A stretch of 40,164 bases of DNA from the NCBI GenBank assembly GCA_020200155.1, contig JAIVJG010000173.1:1-40164 (forward strand), written 5' to 3'. The notes under the pieces were generated by a model. That model did no database searches. It was given only the letters and a program-made list of their open reading frames with translations, and had not been told where the DNA came from. The stretch is from Acidobacteriota bacterium (GTDB lineage Bacteria; Acidobacteriota; Blastocatellia; Pyrinomonadales; Pyrinomonadaceae). The position numbers were made by a program, and so were the translations under genes. Of the stretch, positions 31,738 through 40,164 are shown in pieces (positions within the stretch are counted from its first letter, which is position 1; every line of letters begins with the position of its first letter).

Positions 31738-32940
31738 TCAAACCCTTCTCGCCCGCATCTCCGCCTCTATCAGGGAACTCATAGCATCGAGATGGATTTT
31801 CCAATCGTTCAACCGAGCTACGCTCGTCCGCCGCGCGACTGTTTCCGCATCGGTTGGCAGGCCCAGGCTCTCCTCGATGGCGCGCAAGAAATCATCGGGT
31901 CTTGAAGGGACGGTCATCAATACTTTGTGCTGTTCATTAAAATCGCAGATCGTCGGGAGTGCGGTTGAAACTACGGGCTTACCGGCGGATAGGTACTCAT
32001 TAACTTTCGTTGGCGCGACGGTCGCCGTCGCCGGGCTTTTAATGTAGGGGACGATGCAAACATCGAAGTTGCGAAGGTATGGTTCCAACTGCTCGTGCGG
32101 TCGCTGTCCAGGCAGATGCACGTTAGGAAACCGTGACAGTTCTCCCATAGAGGTCTGAATAGGACCGACAAACACCCATGACCATTGAGGTCGCGCGCGC
32201 ACCATCTCCGTCAACAGAGCGAAGTCTACAAAGCGGTGCAACCCGCCAATATATCCGATGACCGGTCGCGGAATTGAAGTGAAGATCGCAGGGTCATGCC
32301 GGCTTCCATTGCCGTTATGACGATTGAAAATCTCGAAGTTGACGCCATTGGGAACGGTATGAACTTTGTCGCTCCATGGCGCGCAATGCTCGGCTAGTTG
32401 ACGACAGGTCACAAATACCAAGTCGCTCAACTGCAAGAGCGTCCTTTCACTTTCTTGCAGCTCTGGCGCTCGGGGAGTTAATGCGGAAAAATCCGCCGTA
32501 CAATGATAGATGACGGTCGAGGAGGATCGCGTTTTGAAGAGGTTGATTAAATCCAATGCCGTATCGGTCGGCAGAAATGTCCACAAGATAGCATCGCGCA
32601 TCCCCAGAGAGCGGGCAGTTCGCGCGATCAGAGGCAGCAACAGCCGTCGGTTGAAATCGCGTCGCCGCTGACCGAACGGCGGCATGACAATCGGCGAGCA
32701 GACATGGAGATTAATTCCAACTTGCCGTACTCCCTGCGACTTGAGCGAACCGACCCAGCTTTTGATGCGTCGAGCGACGCGCTTTTTATCTTTCCATGCG
32801 GGCGAGCGGATGCCCGGATTTTCAATATAAAGCACTCGATTACCTGCTTTGGCGAGCCTGCTAGCAATCTCTTGCGACCCTTGCCAGAGATAATCCCATT
32901 CAATGCCGGAGATGAGAATGATGTCTTTGTCACTAATCAT
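31738..32940 (-). CDS. Glycosyltransferase (GT4-like)
   Basis: A 400-residue GT-B glycosyltransferase. The N-terminal part starts with ILISGIEWDYLWQGSQEIAS and LYIENPGIRSP; the C-terminal nucleotide-sugar domain has PRPVIGYIGGLHRFVDFALL, VPYIKSPATATVAPTKVNEY and EYLSAGKPVVSTALP (the E of the E-x7-E type motif near the GKPVV turn). No signal peptide or membrane helix. It should add a sugar during surface polysaccharide assembly; donor and acceptor cannot be told. It is transcribed away from the broken GT39 gene. Confidence 0.9.
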   Translation of the reverse strand: MISDKDIILISGIEWDYLWQGSQEIASRLAKAGNRVLYIENPGIRSPAWKDKKRVARRIKSWVGSLKSQGVRQVGINLHVCSPIVMPPFGQRRRDFNRRLLLPLIARTARSLGMRDAILWTFLPTDTALDLINLFKTRSSSTVIYHCTADFSALTPRAPELQESERTLLQLSDLVFVTCRQLAEHCAPWSDKVHTVPNGVNFEIFNRHNGNGSRHDPAIFTSIPRPVIGYIGGLHRFVDFALLTEMVRARPQWSWVFVGPIQTSMGELSRFPNVHLPGQRPHEQLEPYLRNFDVCIVPYIKSPATATVAPTKVNEYLSAGKPVVSTALPTICDFNEQHKVLMTVPSRPDDFLRAIEESLGLPTDAETVARRTSVARLNDWKIHLDAMSSLIEAEMRARRV

Positions 32941-33026
32941 TTCTTCCCGGAAAGATATATCATACGACCTCTTTTGTTCATAGGCGGGTCAGTATTTATC
33001 GTAACGCTTTGTGAAGGGGAGCAGGC

Positions 33027-33761
33027 ATGTTAAAGAGGATGACCGGAAGAGTATTTAATAATCCTCACCTCCACCGGAGCATTGCCCTTGACCGTTCTCG
33101 CCCGCGTCCGCTCTCTTCCACGATTGCGACACTGATGCTCGCTGCCAGCGCTGGCCTCTACTTTGCGCTGCGGTTGTGGTCTATTTGGACACCGCGTCTG
33201 TGGGGCGATGAGTTATTCAACTATTCGCTTTCGCAAGGGTCGTGACTATCCATCCTTAAGCGCACGGGACTCGACATGGCGCACCCGCCCTTCTTCTATC
33301 TGCTGCTTAAACCTTGGGTCTATATCGTAGGCAGCTCGATGTCCGGGCTTAGGGTTTTCACCGTCGCGCTCTCCATCGCCGCTATCATGCCCCTGCTTGT
33401 CCTGTGCCGTGAACTCCATTTACGAATCCGGGAAATCGCCCTCGCGTCGAGTTTGATGGCGGTCAACAACTATCTGATCCTCTACAGCTATTATTTACGC
33501 CCCTACAGCTTGCTTCTGTTCCTTACACTAAGTTCGCACGTCGCGTTCGTCCGGTTTCTACGGCACGAAGAATCGGATAAAAGACGCGCGCTGCTCATCC
33601 TTGTAGAGGTCAATATTCCATTCGTCTATACGCATTATTTCGCTTGGCTGGTCGTCGCCGCGCCATATCTCTGGGTGGCATTCATGGAACGGCGGCGCTT
33701 GCGCCGGTTCACCGCAGCGACGCCGGACGACAGCGTCGCGCCTTCAGCTTCGAGTCAATGA
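33027..33761 (+). pseudogene. GT39-like membrane mannosyltransferase, truncated, TGG-to-TGA
   Basis: The N-terminal part of an ArnT/PMT-type polytopic glycosyltransferase: first helix (TLMLAASAGLYFALRLWSIW), the acidic loop WGDELFNYSLSQGS and MAHPPFFYLLLKPW, then more helices. A TGA at 33243-33245 follows QGS, where relatives usually have Trp (GSW), so TGG has mutated to TGA. The frame then continues to 33761 but stops after about 240 of the expected 500 or more residues. Two defects make it a pseudogene. Confidence 0.75.
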
Positions 33762-33772
33762 GCGCCGGTATT

Positions 33773-34705
33773 TCACACGCGATCTCCGCTCTGCACGTTC
33801 CATGAACAGTTGGTCCAATAATGAGCCGCTTCGAAGGCGGCTCCGTCCGTCGTCAGAATTGTCAGAAAGCCCGGCTTGATGCTTATGCCCAGCCGTGTGC
33901 ACGCGCGAGCGACCGTGGGCAACGTGGAGTATAGAAAGAGCTTACGTCCCTCACAGAGCGCATGGAAGAGAAATGAACCGAGACACTTCGTCAACGCGGC
34001 TTCGTCTTCAACGTCGGCCAGGAATAGCTGCAAGATGTCGGTCTCACCTTTCTTCTCGATGATACCGAAGCAGCCGGAAGCGTCTCGGAAGATTTCCGTC
34101 TCGCCGGGGCGGTCTATGAACTGCGACCTGAAATCCTGTTCCCAAGAGTAAAGGAAACGGCAGTAACGCCGTGCCTCATCGTCGCTCAGCCTCGCAAAGA
34201 TTTCCGAGATGACAGGCCCACTCTTCTCCAAGCGATTGATCTCCCGATTACCTGCGCGAGCCTGCGTCTGTGGAGTCGAGAAGAGATATGAGGCTGGAAC
34301 GAGAGCCGCGCCCGCCTTTGCCAGTTGCCTGAAGCTGCTGTTCTCTTCGGTCACGAAGGCGAGCAGCGCGCTGCCTCCCGCTTCTGCCGTGAGCCGCAAG
34401 GACTCTTTGATTATCTGCGTGAAGTGGCCGCGCCCGCGAAACTGTGGAAGCGTCCACGAACCCGTCATGATGCCGACGCGTGCCGCCGTGCCGTCCGCAA
34501 AGGCTACTCTGCGATAGCTCACGGCTGAACCTGCGGCGAGCTTGTCATTCTCCCTGAGAACAATCAGGTCCGTCTCCATGCCAGAAGTCCTGCGCTCGAA
34601 ATACCAGTGATAGCTCTGCCTGTCTCCCCAGTTGCCGAAGCAGAGATTGAGGCATCGCAGATACTCGTCTTGAATGCCACGTGGATTAATGATGATGCTC
34701 GTCAC
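33773..34705 (-). CDS. GNAT-family acetyltransferase
   Basis: A 310-residue protein whose first half is a GNAT domain: IGIMTGSWTLPQFRGRGHFT has the acetyl-CoA loop (RGRGHFT), and LLAFVTEENSSFRQLAKAGA follows. The second half, with FLYSWEQDFRSQFIDRPG and LFLYSTLPTVARACTRLG, looks like a second GNAT-like half, so it may be a tandem type as in Fem/peptidoglycan-like or sugar N-acyltransferases. I use the GTG at 34705, which overlaps the deacetylase stop as GTGA. It probably modifies an amino sugar exposed by the adjacent deacetylase (inference). Confidence 0.78.
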   Translation of the reverse strand: MTSIIINPRGIQDEYLRCLNLCFGNWGDRQSYHWYFERRTSGMETDLIVLRENDKLAAGSAVSYRRVAFADGTAARVGIMTGSWTLPQFRGRGHFTQIIKESLRLTAEAGGSALLAFVTEENSSFRQLAKAGAALVPASYLFSTPQTQARAGNREINRLEKSGPVISEIFARLSDDEARRYCRFLYSWEQDFRSQFIDRPGETEIFRDASGCFGIIEKKGETDILQLFLADVEDEAALTKCLGSFLFHALCEGRKLFLYSTLPTVARACTRLGISIKPGFLTILTTDGAAFEAAHYWTNCSWNVQSGDRV

Positions 34706-35724
34706 AACGCGGCCTCCCGCATCCCTGCGTTGGCAGCGTGTGGGTGGTCCAGACATCTGGCCGCGACCTCTCCCATCGAAGTCCACCAGAGGGAGTCGCC
34801 ATACCTCTCTTCGAGAATCGTGAAGATGAGGTCCAGGTAGTTCGCATAAAGCTTATCCAGCCCGTCGAGCGCGATATGGCCCAAAGCATTCTTAACGGCG
34901 TGCGCCTTGATTGCCAGAAGCCCGCCGCGCTCTACAATCTCGAGCGCGCGTTCAACGCCCGAAGTCGCCTGGAAGTTGGAGGTGAAGTGCAGCAGCCGCC
35001 CGCCCAGGATGCGTTCGGGATAGATGAGCGAGACGCCCTTCAGGCCGCTCATGTTCGTCAACGCATCTGCGGAAACGGGCGTCACTATGTCTCTCGCAGA
35101 GGCGACGAATTGCAGGCCGACGGCGAGCATCGCTTGAGCCAAGCTGTCCGTCACGTTCCACCCCGGCGGGTTCATCCCGCGCACGTAATCCAGCCCCGCT
35201 TCCTCGAAGATGGCAATCGCCTCGGACAAAATCCTCGTACACTCCGCCGCATCCTGTTCCTGAAACTCTACTGGCAGGCGCATCCCCTTATGCACATGAT
35301 GCAGCCCGTGCAACCCTACCTCCGCGCGCTCCAGCCTCTTCAGGTAGTGAACGAACTCTGGATGGCGGCTCAAGCGCATCATGTCTTTCGGTAGAATCTT
35401 CGCCAGGTAGAATCTCTCGCGCAGGAATGGAATCCGCGCTAGGACTTTTCGAGTTGGAACGGGAGAGAGTTCGCGCCAGTCTGCGGTCGTGAAGAGTGTG
35501 ACGCGCAAGCGCGTGTGGCGCTCCAAAAGCCAGCGCAGGTGGCCGAGCGCCCCGGCGTCCAAATCGCCGCCGCCCTCGTAAGCATCCGTAATCTTCCCGG
35601 GATGCACGTCGTCAACGCTGAAACAGATGGCCGCGCGTTTTCCCGAAGGAAGCCAGCCACGCAAGTCCTCGCGCGCCATACTGGAATTACCCTGCACTAA
35701 CAGTTCAACACCATCCTCAGTCAC
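34702..35724 (-). CDS. Polysaccharide deacetylase (NodB/CE4-like)
   Basis: A 340-residue NodB-fold deacetylase. The N-terminal catalytic motif is ICFSVDDVHPGK (the Asp-Asp pair), the metal-binding histidines are in VGLHGLHHVHKG, and YVRGMNPPGWNVTDSLAQAM matches the R-x6-W type motif. No signal peptide is visible, so it may act on a cytoplasmic lipid-linked sugar. It removes N- or O-acetyl groups from sugars. It ends in a GTGA overlap with the GNAT gene and starts just after the Wzt gene. Confidence 0.85.
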   Translation of the reverse strand: MTEDGVELLVQGNSSMAREDLRGWLPSGKRAAICFSVDDVHPGKITDAYEGGGDLDAGALGHLRWLLERHTRLRVTLFTTADWRELSPVPTRKVLARIPFLRERFYLAKILPKDMMRLSRHPEFVHYLKRLERAEVGLHGLHHVHKGMRLPVEFQEQDAAECTRILSEAIAIFEEAGLDYVRGMNPPGWNVTDSLAQAMLAVGLQFVASARDIVTPVSADALTNMSGLKGVSLIYPERILGGRLLHFTSNFQATSGVERALEIVERGGLLAIKAHAVKNALGHIALDGLDKLYANYLDLIFTILEERYGDSLWWTSMGEVAARCLDHPHAANAGMREAAL

Positions 35725-35733
35725 GTCGGATGC

Positions 35734-36507
35734 TCAGGGGTGAGAGAAGCTCTTCAGGTAGTTTGTCACGACTGCCTCTGCTGGCCCGTCCTTGAGCAAC
35801 TGGCCGGATTCTATCAGGAAGACACGCCCGCAGAGCTTTTGCACGGTGAGCAGGTCGTGGCTCACGAAGAAGACCGTGCGGCCCGCGCGGCTCACCTCCT
35901 TCATCTTCCAGAGACACTTTTGGCGGAACGCTTCATCGCCAACGGCCAGCACCTCGTCCAGAAAGATTATCTCCGATTCGAGGTGCGCGGCGACGGCGAA
36001 GGCCAGTCGCAGGTACATGCCTGACGAATAGTACTTGATGGGCGTCTCAAGGAATCGCTCGACCTCCGCGAAGGCCACAATCTCGTCGAACTTTTTCTTA
36101 ATCTCCACACGCCGCATCCCTATGATTGCGCCGTTGAGATAAATGTTCTCGCGGCCCGACAAATCCGGGTGAAAGCCAGTGCCTATTTCCAGCAGACTCC
36201 CGATGCGCCCGTAGATGTCCACCTCGCCAACGGTCGGCCTTATCACGCGCGAGAGAATTTTCAGGAGCGTTGATTTACCAGCGCCGTTACGCCCGATGAC
36301 GCCGATGACTTCGCCGGGCTGAACTTCAAAGCTGACATCGCGCAGCGCCCAAATCATCTCGTCCGGCTCAGGCTCAATGCCGCGCAGTCGCTCAAGAGGC
36401 TTCTTCAAGGCGTTAGCCAACGCCTCGCGCAGGGTCGGGATAGCGACCAGAGTTTTGCCGATCCGGTAACGCTTGCTCAAACCTCTGACCTGAATGATTG
36501 GCCTCAT
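35734..36507 (-). CDS. wzt: Polysaccharide ABC exporter ATPase (Wzt-like)
   Basis: A 257-residue ATP-binding protein of the polysaccharide/teichoic acid export type. Walker A is VIGRNGAGKSTLLKILS, the signature YYSSGMYLRLAFAVAAH, Walker B SEIIFLDEVLAVGDEAF and the switch His VSHDLLTVQKLC. The N-terminal stretch between RGLSKRYRIGKT and RDVSFEVQPGEVIG is longer than in other ABC proteins, as usual in this group. No C-terminal substrate-binding extension is present. The ATG at 36507 has AAGGGGAG immediately upstream; a TTG at 36549 is possible. With Wzm it moves the finished chain across the inner membrane. Confidence 0.92.
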   Translation of the reverse strand: MRPIIQVRGLSKRYRIGKTLVAIPTLREALANALKKPLERLRGIEPEPDEMIWALRDVSFEVQPGEVIGVIGRNGAGKSTLLKILSRVIRPTVGEVDIYGRIGSLLEIGTGFHPDLSGRENIYLNGAIIGMRRVEIKKKFDEIVAFAEVERFLETPIKYYSSGMYLRLAFAVAAHLESEIIFLDEVLAVGDEAFRQKCLWKMKEVSRAGRTVFFVSHDLLTVQKLCGRVFLIESGQLLKDGPAEAVVTNYLKSFSHP

Positions 36508-36535
36508 CTCCCCTTGCCTCGGTAGTGGGTCATTT

Positions 36536-36772
36536 TCATTGTTGAACAAGCACCTTCCGCAGAAAAAGGACTAGAAGGAATCTTATCCCGCCTAGTGCGA
36601 CAAAGATGATGAGCCAGTTACGCATAAGCGGCTCGTAGTTGCGCCACGCCTCGTGTAAGTTAATGCCGGGGATGCTGCCGAAGAAGATTGCGAAGTGTAG
36701 CCAGCCTGCGAATATGGCGAGTGCGGTATATTGCGCCCAAGTCTTTAATTCACTCTTTATTAGGTCTTTCAT
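36536..36772 (-). CDS. Small two-helix membrane protein between wzm and wzt
   Basis: A 78-residue protein with two hydrophobic helices (YTALAIFAGWLHFAIFFG and LIIFVALGGIRFLLVLFL) and charged ends. AGGCAAGG precedes the ATG at 36772. It stands between the two exporter genes, so a link to export is likely; family not recognised. Confidence 0.75.
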   Translation of the reverse strand: MKDLIKSELKTWAQYTALAIFAGWLHFAIFFGSIPGINLHEAWRNYEPLMRNWLIIFVALGGIRFLLVLFLRKVLVQQ

Positions 36773-36789
36773 CCTTGCCTCTCAGCCTC

Positions 36790-37698
36790 TCAAAGAATAT
36801 CTATCACCTTCTCTTCCATCCGGCAGAAGGCGCGCACGGAGTAGGCCAGCAGAGCGAGAGTGATAACGGCTGAGATGGCTATGCCGGTCCAATTAAACTC
36901 AAGCCCGAAGAGCGAGGAACGGATGCCTTCAACCAGGCCCGCCAGCGGGTTGCACCAGTAAAGCAGCCGCCATCTTTCAGGCACGAGCCGCGACGGGTAA
37001 ATGACCGGCGAGGCGAACATCCAGAGTTGCAGCAGCACCGTCAACAGCGAGCCGATGTCGCGATATCTCGCCGTCATCACCGAAGACCAGATGCCGACCC
37101 CCAACGTCAGCAACATCGCCTGCACGACCAGCAAAGGGAAGAGCAGTAGATGCCGGCCCGGATGCACGCCGTAGTAAAGCATCATCATGAAGAGCATCAA
37201 GGCCGAGACGAAGAAATCCACCAGCCGCACGCCGACGACCGCCAACGGAATAATGAGGCGCGGGAAATAAACCTTCGTGATGATGTAGCTGTTCGCAATC
37301 AGGCTCTGGCTGCTACTCTGCACGGCGTTCGAGAAGAGCAGCCACGGCAGCAGACCCGAATAGGAGAAGAGCGGATAAGGCACTCCGTCCGAAGGGACGC
37401 GCGCCAACCTGCTCATGAAGACCGTGAAGACGATTGTCGTCAGCAGCGGTTGCAGGATGACCCAGGCGGCCCCCAGCACAGTCTGCTTGTAGCGCACTTT
37501 CAGGTCGCGCCAGATGAAGAAATAGAGCAACTCACGATGCGCCCACAAATCCTTAAAGTTTGGACGGCAGCCGTCGTCGCGGCCCGTCCTAATCTTAATC
37601 AAAGGCTCTTCAGGCAGAGCGGTTGAAAGGGCGGCGCGCTCCAAAGCCGTGCCCGTCAGCCCGGAAGATGAGACCATGTTCGCTTGCTCTTTAATCAT
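36790..37698 (-). CDS. wzm: Polysaccharide ABC exporter permease (Wzm-like)
   Basis: About 302 residues with six predicted helices. ABC-2 type marks: LLYFFIWRDLKVRYKQTVLG then AAWVILQPLLTTIVFTVF, FSYSGLLPWLLFSNAVQS, VYFPRLIIPLAVVG and MFASPVIYPSRLVPERWRLL ending in NPLAGLVEGIR. These fit the O-antigen/capsule exporter permease (RfbD/Wzm). The ATG at 37698 overlaps the end of the glycosyltransferase gene; 37677 is an alternative. It works with the Wzt ATPase. Confidence 0.92.
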   Translation of the reverse strand: MIKEQANMVSSSGLTGTALERAALSTALPEEPLIKIRTGRDDGCRPNFKDLWAHRELLYFFIWRDLKVRYKQTVLGAAWVILQPLLTTIVFTVFMSRLARVPSDGVPYPLFSYSGLLPWLLFSNAVQSSSQSLIANSYIITKVYFPRLIIPLAVVGVRLVDFFVSALMLFMMMLYYGVHPGRHLLLFPLLVVQAMLLTLGVGIWSSVMTARYRDIGSLLTVLLQLWMFASPVIYPSRLVPERWRLLYWCNPLAGLVEGIRSSLFGLEFNWTGIAISAVITLALLAYSVRAFCRMEEKVIDIL

Positions 37699-39184
37699 AA
37701 CGCGCGCGCAGCATGCGCTTGGCCCACTGAGGGGTAATCTTAGCCAGTGGAGCAAGCGCGAAGGAAAGCAGACGCCAGATGAGATGCTTGATACGAGAGA
37801 GATAATTGGGGAGGTAAACGGGAAAGAACATGTCCATCAGGATTAAACGAGTACTGAAATAGAAGAAGATGGGCATGGCCAGCATCAATCTATAGAGCGA
37901 GATGAGCAGACTGTAGTGCCTGCGCCGCTGCGTCTCTCTTCGCAGCAGTTCGCTATAAAGCTGTTCAAAATCACTCACCGTCTTGCGCAGCGAAAACTGC
38001 TCCAGCATCAGTTTTCGACCTGACCGGCCCATCGCGCGCGCTCTCTCCGGGTCGCGCAGCAATTCGATGATGCCTCTCGCCAAATCATCTGGACTGGAAG
38101 CCTTGACCAGCACGCCAGTCTCTCCATCAAGCACGCTGTCCACCATGCCGCCGACGCGCGTCGCCACCATCGGACGCTCCATCATCAGCGCCTCTATCGT
38201 CCCGCCCAGATTCTCATTCAGGGATGCCTGCACGGCTACGTCCGCCTCGCGCAGGACGTTGTTCACGTCCGCGCGATAGCCTACGAAGATGATGCTCTCC
38301 TGAAGGTTCATGCGGCGGACAAACTCCTTCACCTCTTCCATGTAAGCTTCGCCCTGCGGACCCCAGCCCGAGCCGACCAGCAGAAACTTCGCCTTCGGAA
38401 ATTCAGAGAGAATAGCGGGAGCGGCCCTAACGAGGTCTTCGTGCCCCTTCACCGCGCGCCCACGCACGTCCGCGGGAATCCAACTGTTGGAGGGCAGAGG
38501 CGGATAGAAGAAGGCGACCATGCAGATGAGCGGAGCGTCCGGGGGCAGCCCGAGTTCCACGCGAATGTTCGCGGGCGGCGTCAGAGCGGGGTCGAACTTC
38601 TCTTCGTCCACGCTGTAATGAATAAGCGAGAGGCGCTCGTCCCTGATGCCCATCGCGCGGCACAGTTGCAGGCTCTTCTCGCAAGAGGGGATGAGCGTCG
38701 TGTCCATCCAGTAGGTCGAGCGTTCTATCCATCTGGACGTGTGCGCTTCCAGATGAAACGGCCCCGCAATCATCGCCAGCCGCACGGGCACGTCCGCGAG
38801 CCAGGCCGCAGGGCGTCCCATCAGCATGGATAAAAAGATGTGGGTCTGTACCACGTCGAACCGTTCGCGGCGAAAGAGCAGCGCCAGCTTGAGTATTGCG
38901 AGCACCATGCCGACGACCCGCTGCGGCGCGCCCGAGCCGAAATCCGAAACGTGATAGGGAATCCCGGCTGCGCGCAACTTGTTCACGAGTCCGCCCTCTT
39001 GGCCGGAGACGACCGCGTGCACGTCCATGCCATGGCGGTCGCGCAGGTCGCGCAGTTGCTCGAACATCCACGGCGCGCCCTCCGTTGTGGCGACGACATG
39101 GCAGACCTTAATCTTGCGCGAAGCGTGTTTGTGGTCGCTGAAAGGCGGGCCGCCCGACTCCCCATGCTCGAATAGGTGGGACAT
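37691..39184 (-). CDS. Glycosyltransferase GT4 with C-terminal extension
   Basis: A 497-residue GT-B enzyme. The N-terminal half begins IKVCHVVATTEGAPWMFEQL and has VVQTHIFLSMLMGRPAAWLA and SLIHYSVDEEKFDP; the nucleotide-sugar half has KAKFLLVGSGWGP, FVGYRADVNNVLREADVAVQ and SLNENLGGTIEALMMERPMV, the E-x7-E motif of GT4. After the domain, about 70 residues contain a hydrophobic stretch (YRLMLAMPIFFYFSTRLILM) and a basic tail, suggesting membrane attachment, unusual for this family. Start 39184 follows no clear site. It is divergent from the NeuD-like gene. Confidence 0.9.
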   Translation of the reverse strand: MSHLFEHGESGGPPFSDHKHASRKIKVCHVVATTEGAPWMFEQLRDLRDRHGMDVHAVVSGQEGGLVNKLRAAGIPYHVSDFGSGAPQRVVGMVLAILKLALLFRRERFDVVQTHIFLSMLMGRPAAWLADVPVRLAMIAGPFHLEAHTSRWIERSTYWMDTTLIPSCEKSLQLCRAMGIRDERLSLIHYSVDEEKFDPALTPPANIRVELGLPPDAPLICMVAFFYPPLPSNSWIPADVRGRAVKGHEDLVRAAPAILSEFPKAKFLLVGSGWGPQGEAYMEEVKEFVRRMNLQESIIFVGYRADVNNVLREADVAVQASLNENLGGTIEALMMERPMVATRVGGMVDSVLDGETGVLVKASSPDDLARGIIELLRDPERARAMGRSGRKLMLEQFSLRKTVSDFEQLYSELLRRETQRRRHYSLLISLYRLMLAMPIFFYFSTRLILMDMFFPVYLPNYLSRIKHLIWRLLSFALAPLAKITPQWAKRMLRARYD

Positions 39185-39403
39185 TATATTCTCTACTGCT
39201 CTTTCGACTTCGAGTGAATTCGTCCTTGATTGAAGTCACAAGATAAGTAACACCTTAGTGCAGGAAATTCAAATTGACGCACGGCGAATTGGCAGCGCCT
39301 CGCAGGAGAACCCCCTTCATCAAGCGACGCATGTCTGTTACTCTCGGAATGGCAATTAAAGTGCGTGCTGTTGAGATAAGCTTTCCGGTTTATAAAGGAG
39401 TTT

Positions 39404-40051
39404 ATGAAACGCGTGATCATCATCGGCGCTGGCGTGCATGGGCGCGAAGTGGCTGAGATTTTGCGCCATCAAGTGCAGGCCGTAGACGCAGCGGCGTTGC
39501 TCGGCTTCGTTGATGATGATAAGAGCCTGCACGGGACTGTGATTGACGAGGTGCCCGTCCTCGGAGACTTTTCATGGTTCGAGGGCGTGGACAGGAGCGA
39601 GGTCGCAGTCATCTGCGCCTCCGGCTTTTCGCAAGCGCGCAGGGTGATGGTCGAGCGCGCCAGCGCCATCGGACTCTCATTCGCCAACGCCATCTCGCCG
39701 CTCGTCTCTCTCTCTCCCAATGCGAAGGTCGGGCAGGGAGTCGTGATGTGTCAGAACTCGTTGGCTTGCCGCGGGAGTGTGATAGAGGACCACGCGCTCG
39801 TCAACCTCGGCGCGATAATCAGCCACGACACGCAAGTAGGCCGCTACGCGACTCTGAATCCGGGCGTTAATCTGGCTGGCAACGTTACAGTCGGAGAAGG
39901 CAGCTATCTGGGCATCGGTTGCAGCGTCATACAGGGCATCAGTATCGGACGATGGACCATCGTTGGCGCTGGCGCTGCCGTCATCAGGGACTTGCCTGAC
40001 AACGTGACGGCTGTCGGCGTGCCCGCGAGAATAATCAAGGGGAATGTGTAG
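39404..40051 (+). CDS. NeuD-family sugar O/N-acetyltransferase
   Basis: A 215-residue acyltransferase. The N-terminal Rossmann-like part begins VIIIGAGVHGREVAEIL and holds GFVDDD; the C-terminal left-handed beta-helix is made of hexapeptide repeats (GSVIEDHALVNLGAIISHD then QVGRYATLNPGVNLAGNVTV), with the His of ISHD as catalytic base, and ends VPARIIKGNV. The family acetylates nucleotide-linked amino sugars. AAAGGAG lies upstream of the ATG. It is followed after 8 bases by an aminotransferase gene, a common pair in amino-sugar synthesis. Confidence 0.92.
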   Translation: MKRVIIIGAGVHGREVAEILRHQVQAVDAAALLGFVDDDKSLHGTVIDEVPVLGDFSWFEGVDRSEVAVICASGFSQARRVMVERASAIGLSFANAISPLVSLSPNAKVGQGVVMCQNSLACRGSVIEDHALVNLGAIISHDTQVGRYATLNPGVNLAGNVTVGEGSYLGIGCSVIQGISIGRWTIVGAGAAVIRDLPDNVTAVGVPARIIKGNV

Positions 40052-40059
40052 GGAATAGC

Positions 40060-40164
40060 ATGAACAGTCTTCCAGCCTTACTAGGGAACAGCCCGGTCTT
40101 TGAGAATAAAGTCAGCATCGTCAAGCCTGTCCTACCGGCCTTTTCAGATATAAGTGATGAGATA
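40060..40164 (+). CDS. DegT/DnrJ/EryC1-type aminotransferase, N-terminal part
   Basis: Only 35 codons are in the window. The segment NKVSIVKPVLPAFSDISDEI matches the start of PLP-dependent sugar aminotransferases (the V.K..LP......E pattern). It begins 8 bases after the NeuD-like gene. Such enzymes aminate keto-sugar nucleotides, which the NeuD-like protein would then acetylate. The call rests on a short stretch. Confidence 0.6.
   Translation, partial: MNSLPALLGNSPVFENKVSIVKPVLPAFSDISDEI

Noticed and set aside
33243-33245. In-frame TGA in the GT39-like gene as a third Sec site
   Set aside because: The position corresponds to a Trp in relatives (GSW), no Cys partner is near, and the gene is also truncated; a TGG-to-TGA mutation explains it.
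34738-35394. 218-codon frame on the plus strand
   Set aside because: Antisense shadow of the polysaccharide deacetylase gene.
1-40164. CRISPR arrays, tRNA or rRNA genes
   Set aside because: No regularly spaced direct repeats with spacers, and no tRNA-like or rRNA sequence was recognised on either strand.

Overview
The window reads as a chromosomal segment of a GC-rich heterotrophic bacterium. An aerobic soil Acidobacteriota of the Blastocatellia/Pyrinomonas type is the best guess. The guess rests on the group 1h type hydrogenase with its uncharacterised satellite genes, a GrdB-family selenoprotein, IS1595 elements carrying a DUF3800 passenger, and an ABC-dependent polysaccharide locus. No rRNA or marker gene is present, so the taxonomy is inference.

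Layout. (1) 0.5-5.0 kb, minus strand: a mercury-resistance operon merR-merTP-merF-(CopZ-like Fe-S protein)-merP-merA-(DUF1440 membrane protein), with a MerR-type promoter at 4984-5015. The merP-like gene has an in-frame TGA exactly where the first Cys of the HMA CxxC motif should be, followed by a hairpin that fits the bacterial SECIS rules. It is a candidate mercury-binding selenoprotein and the most interesting item here. (2) 5.0-7.8 kb: wreckage of an ISL3 element, an IS5 fragment, a type I restriction hsdS fragment and a decayed nickel transporter gene. (3) 7.8-22.1 kb, minus strand: one long hydrogenase cluster of about 19 genes. It starts with small and large subunits of a high-affinity (group 1h) [NiFe] hydrogenase, continues with NifU-like, DUF5947, DUF6084, two unnamed conserved proteins, an endopeptidase, DUF6893 and YceI, and ends with hypABFC, a SIS-domain gene, hypD and hypE. 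(4) 22.3-24.7 kb: hydrogenase upstream region with repeated CGGGGGA motifs, then IS110 and broken IS6 transposases. (5) 24.7-29.2 kb: small secreted or membrane proteins, a phospholipase A2-like protein, a nitrilase/toxin-tip chimera, a second selenoprotein (glycine reductase B family, TGA at 27007-27009 with its own hairpin), DUF4142 and a YkgB/RclC-like protein. (6) 29.2-31.7 kb: an IS1595-family element with DUF3800 cargo and a second IS1595 fragment. (7) 31.7-40.2 kb: a surface polysaccharide locus with glycosyltransferases, a polysaccharide deacetylase, a GNAT protein, a Wzm/Wzt ABC exporter, a NeuD-like acetyltransferase and the start of a DegT-type aminotransferase.

How they fit together. 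The hydrogenase cluster holds structural, cofactor-assembly (HypA-F), endopeptidase and Fe-S genes, so it looks self-sufficient for making a hydrogenase that scavenges atmospheric H2. The adjacent nickel transporter is dead, so nickel must enter by another route. Two independent genes whose reading frame needs a UGA to be read as selenocysteine support each other: if the host has selABCD (outside the window), both are probably translated in full.
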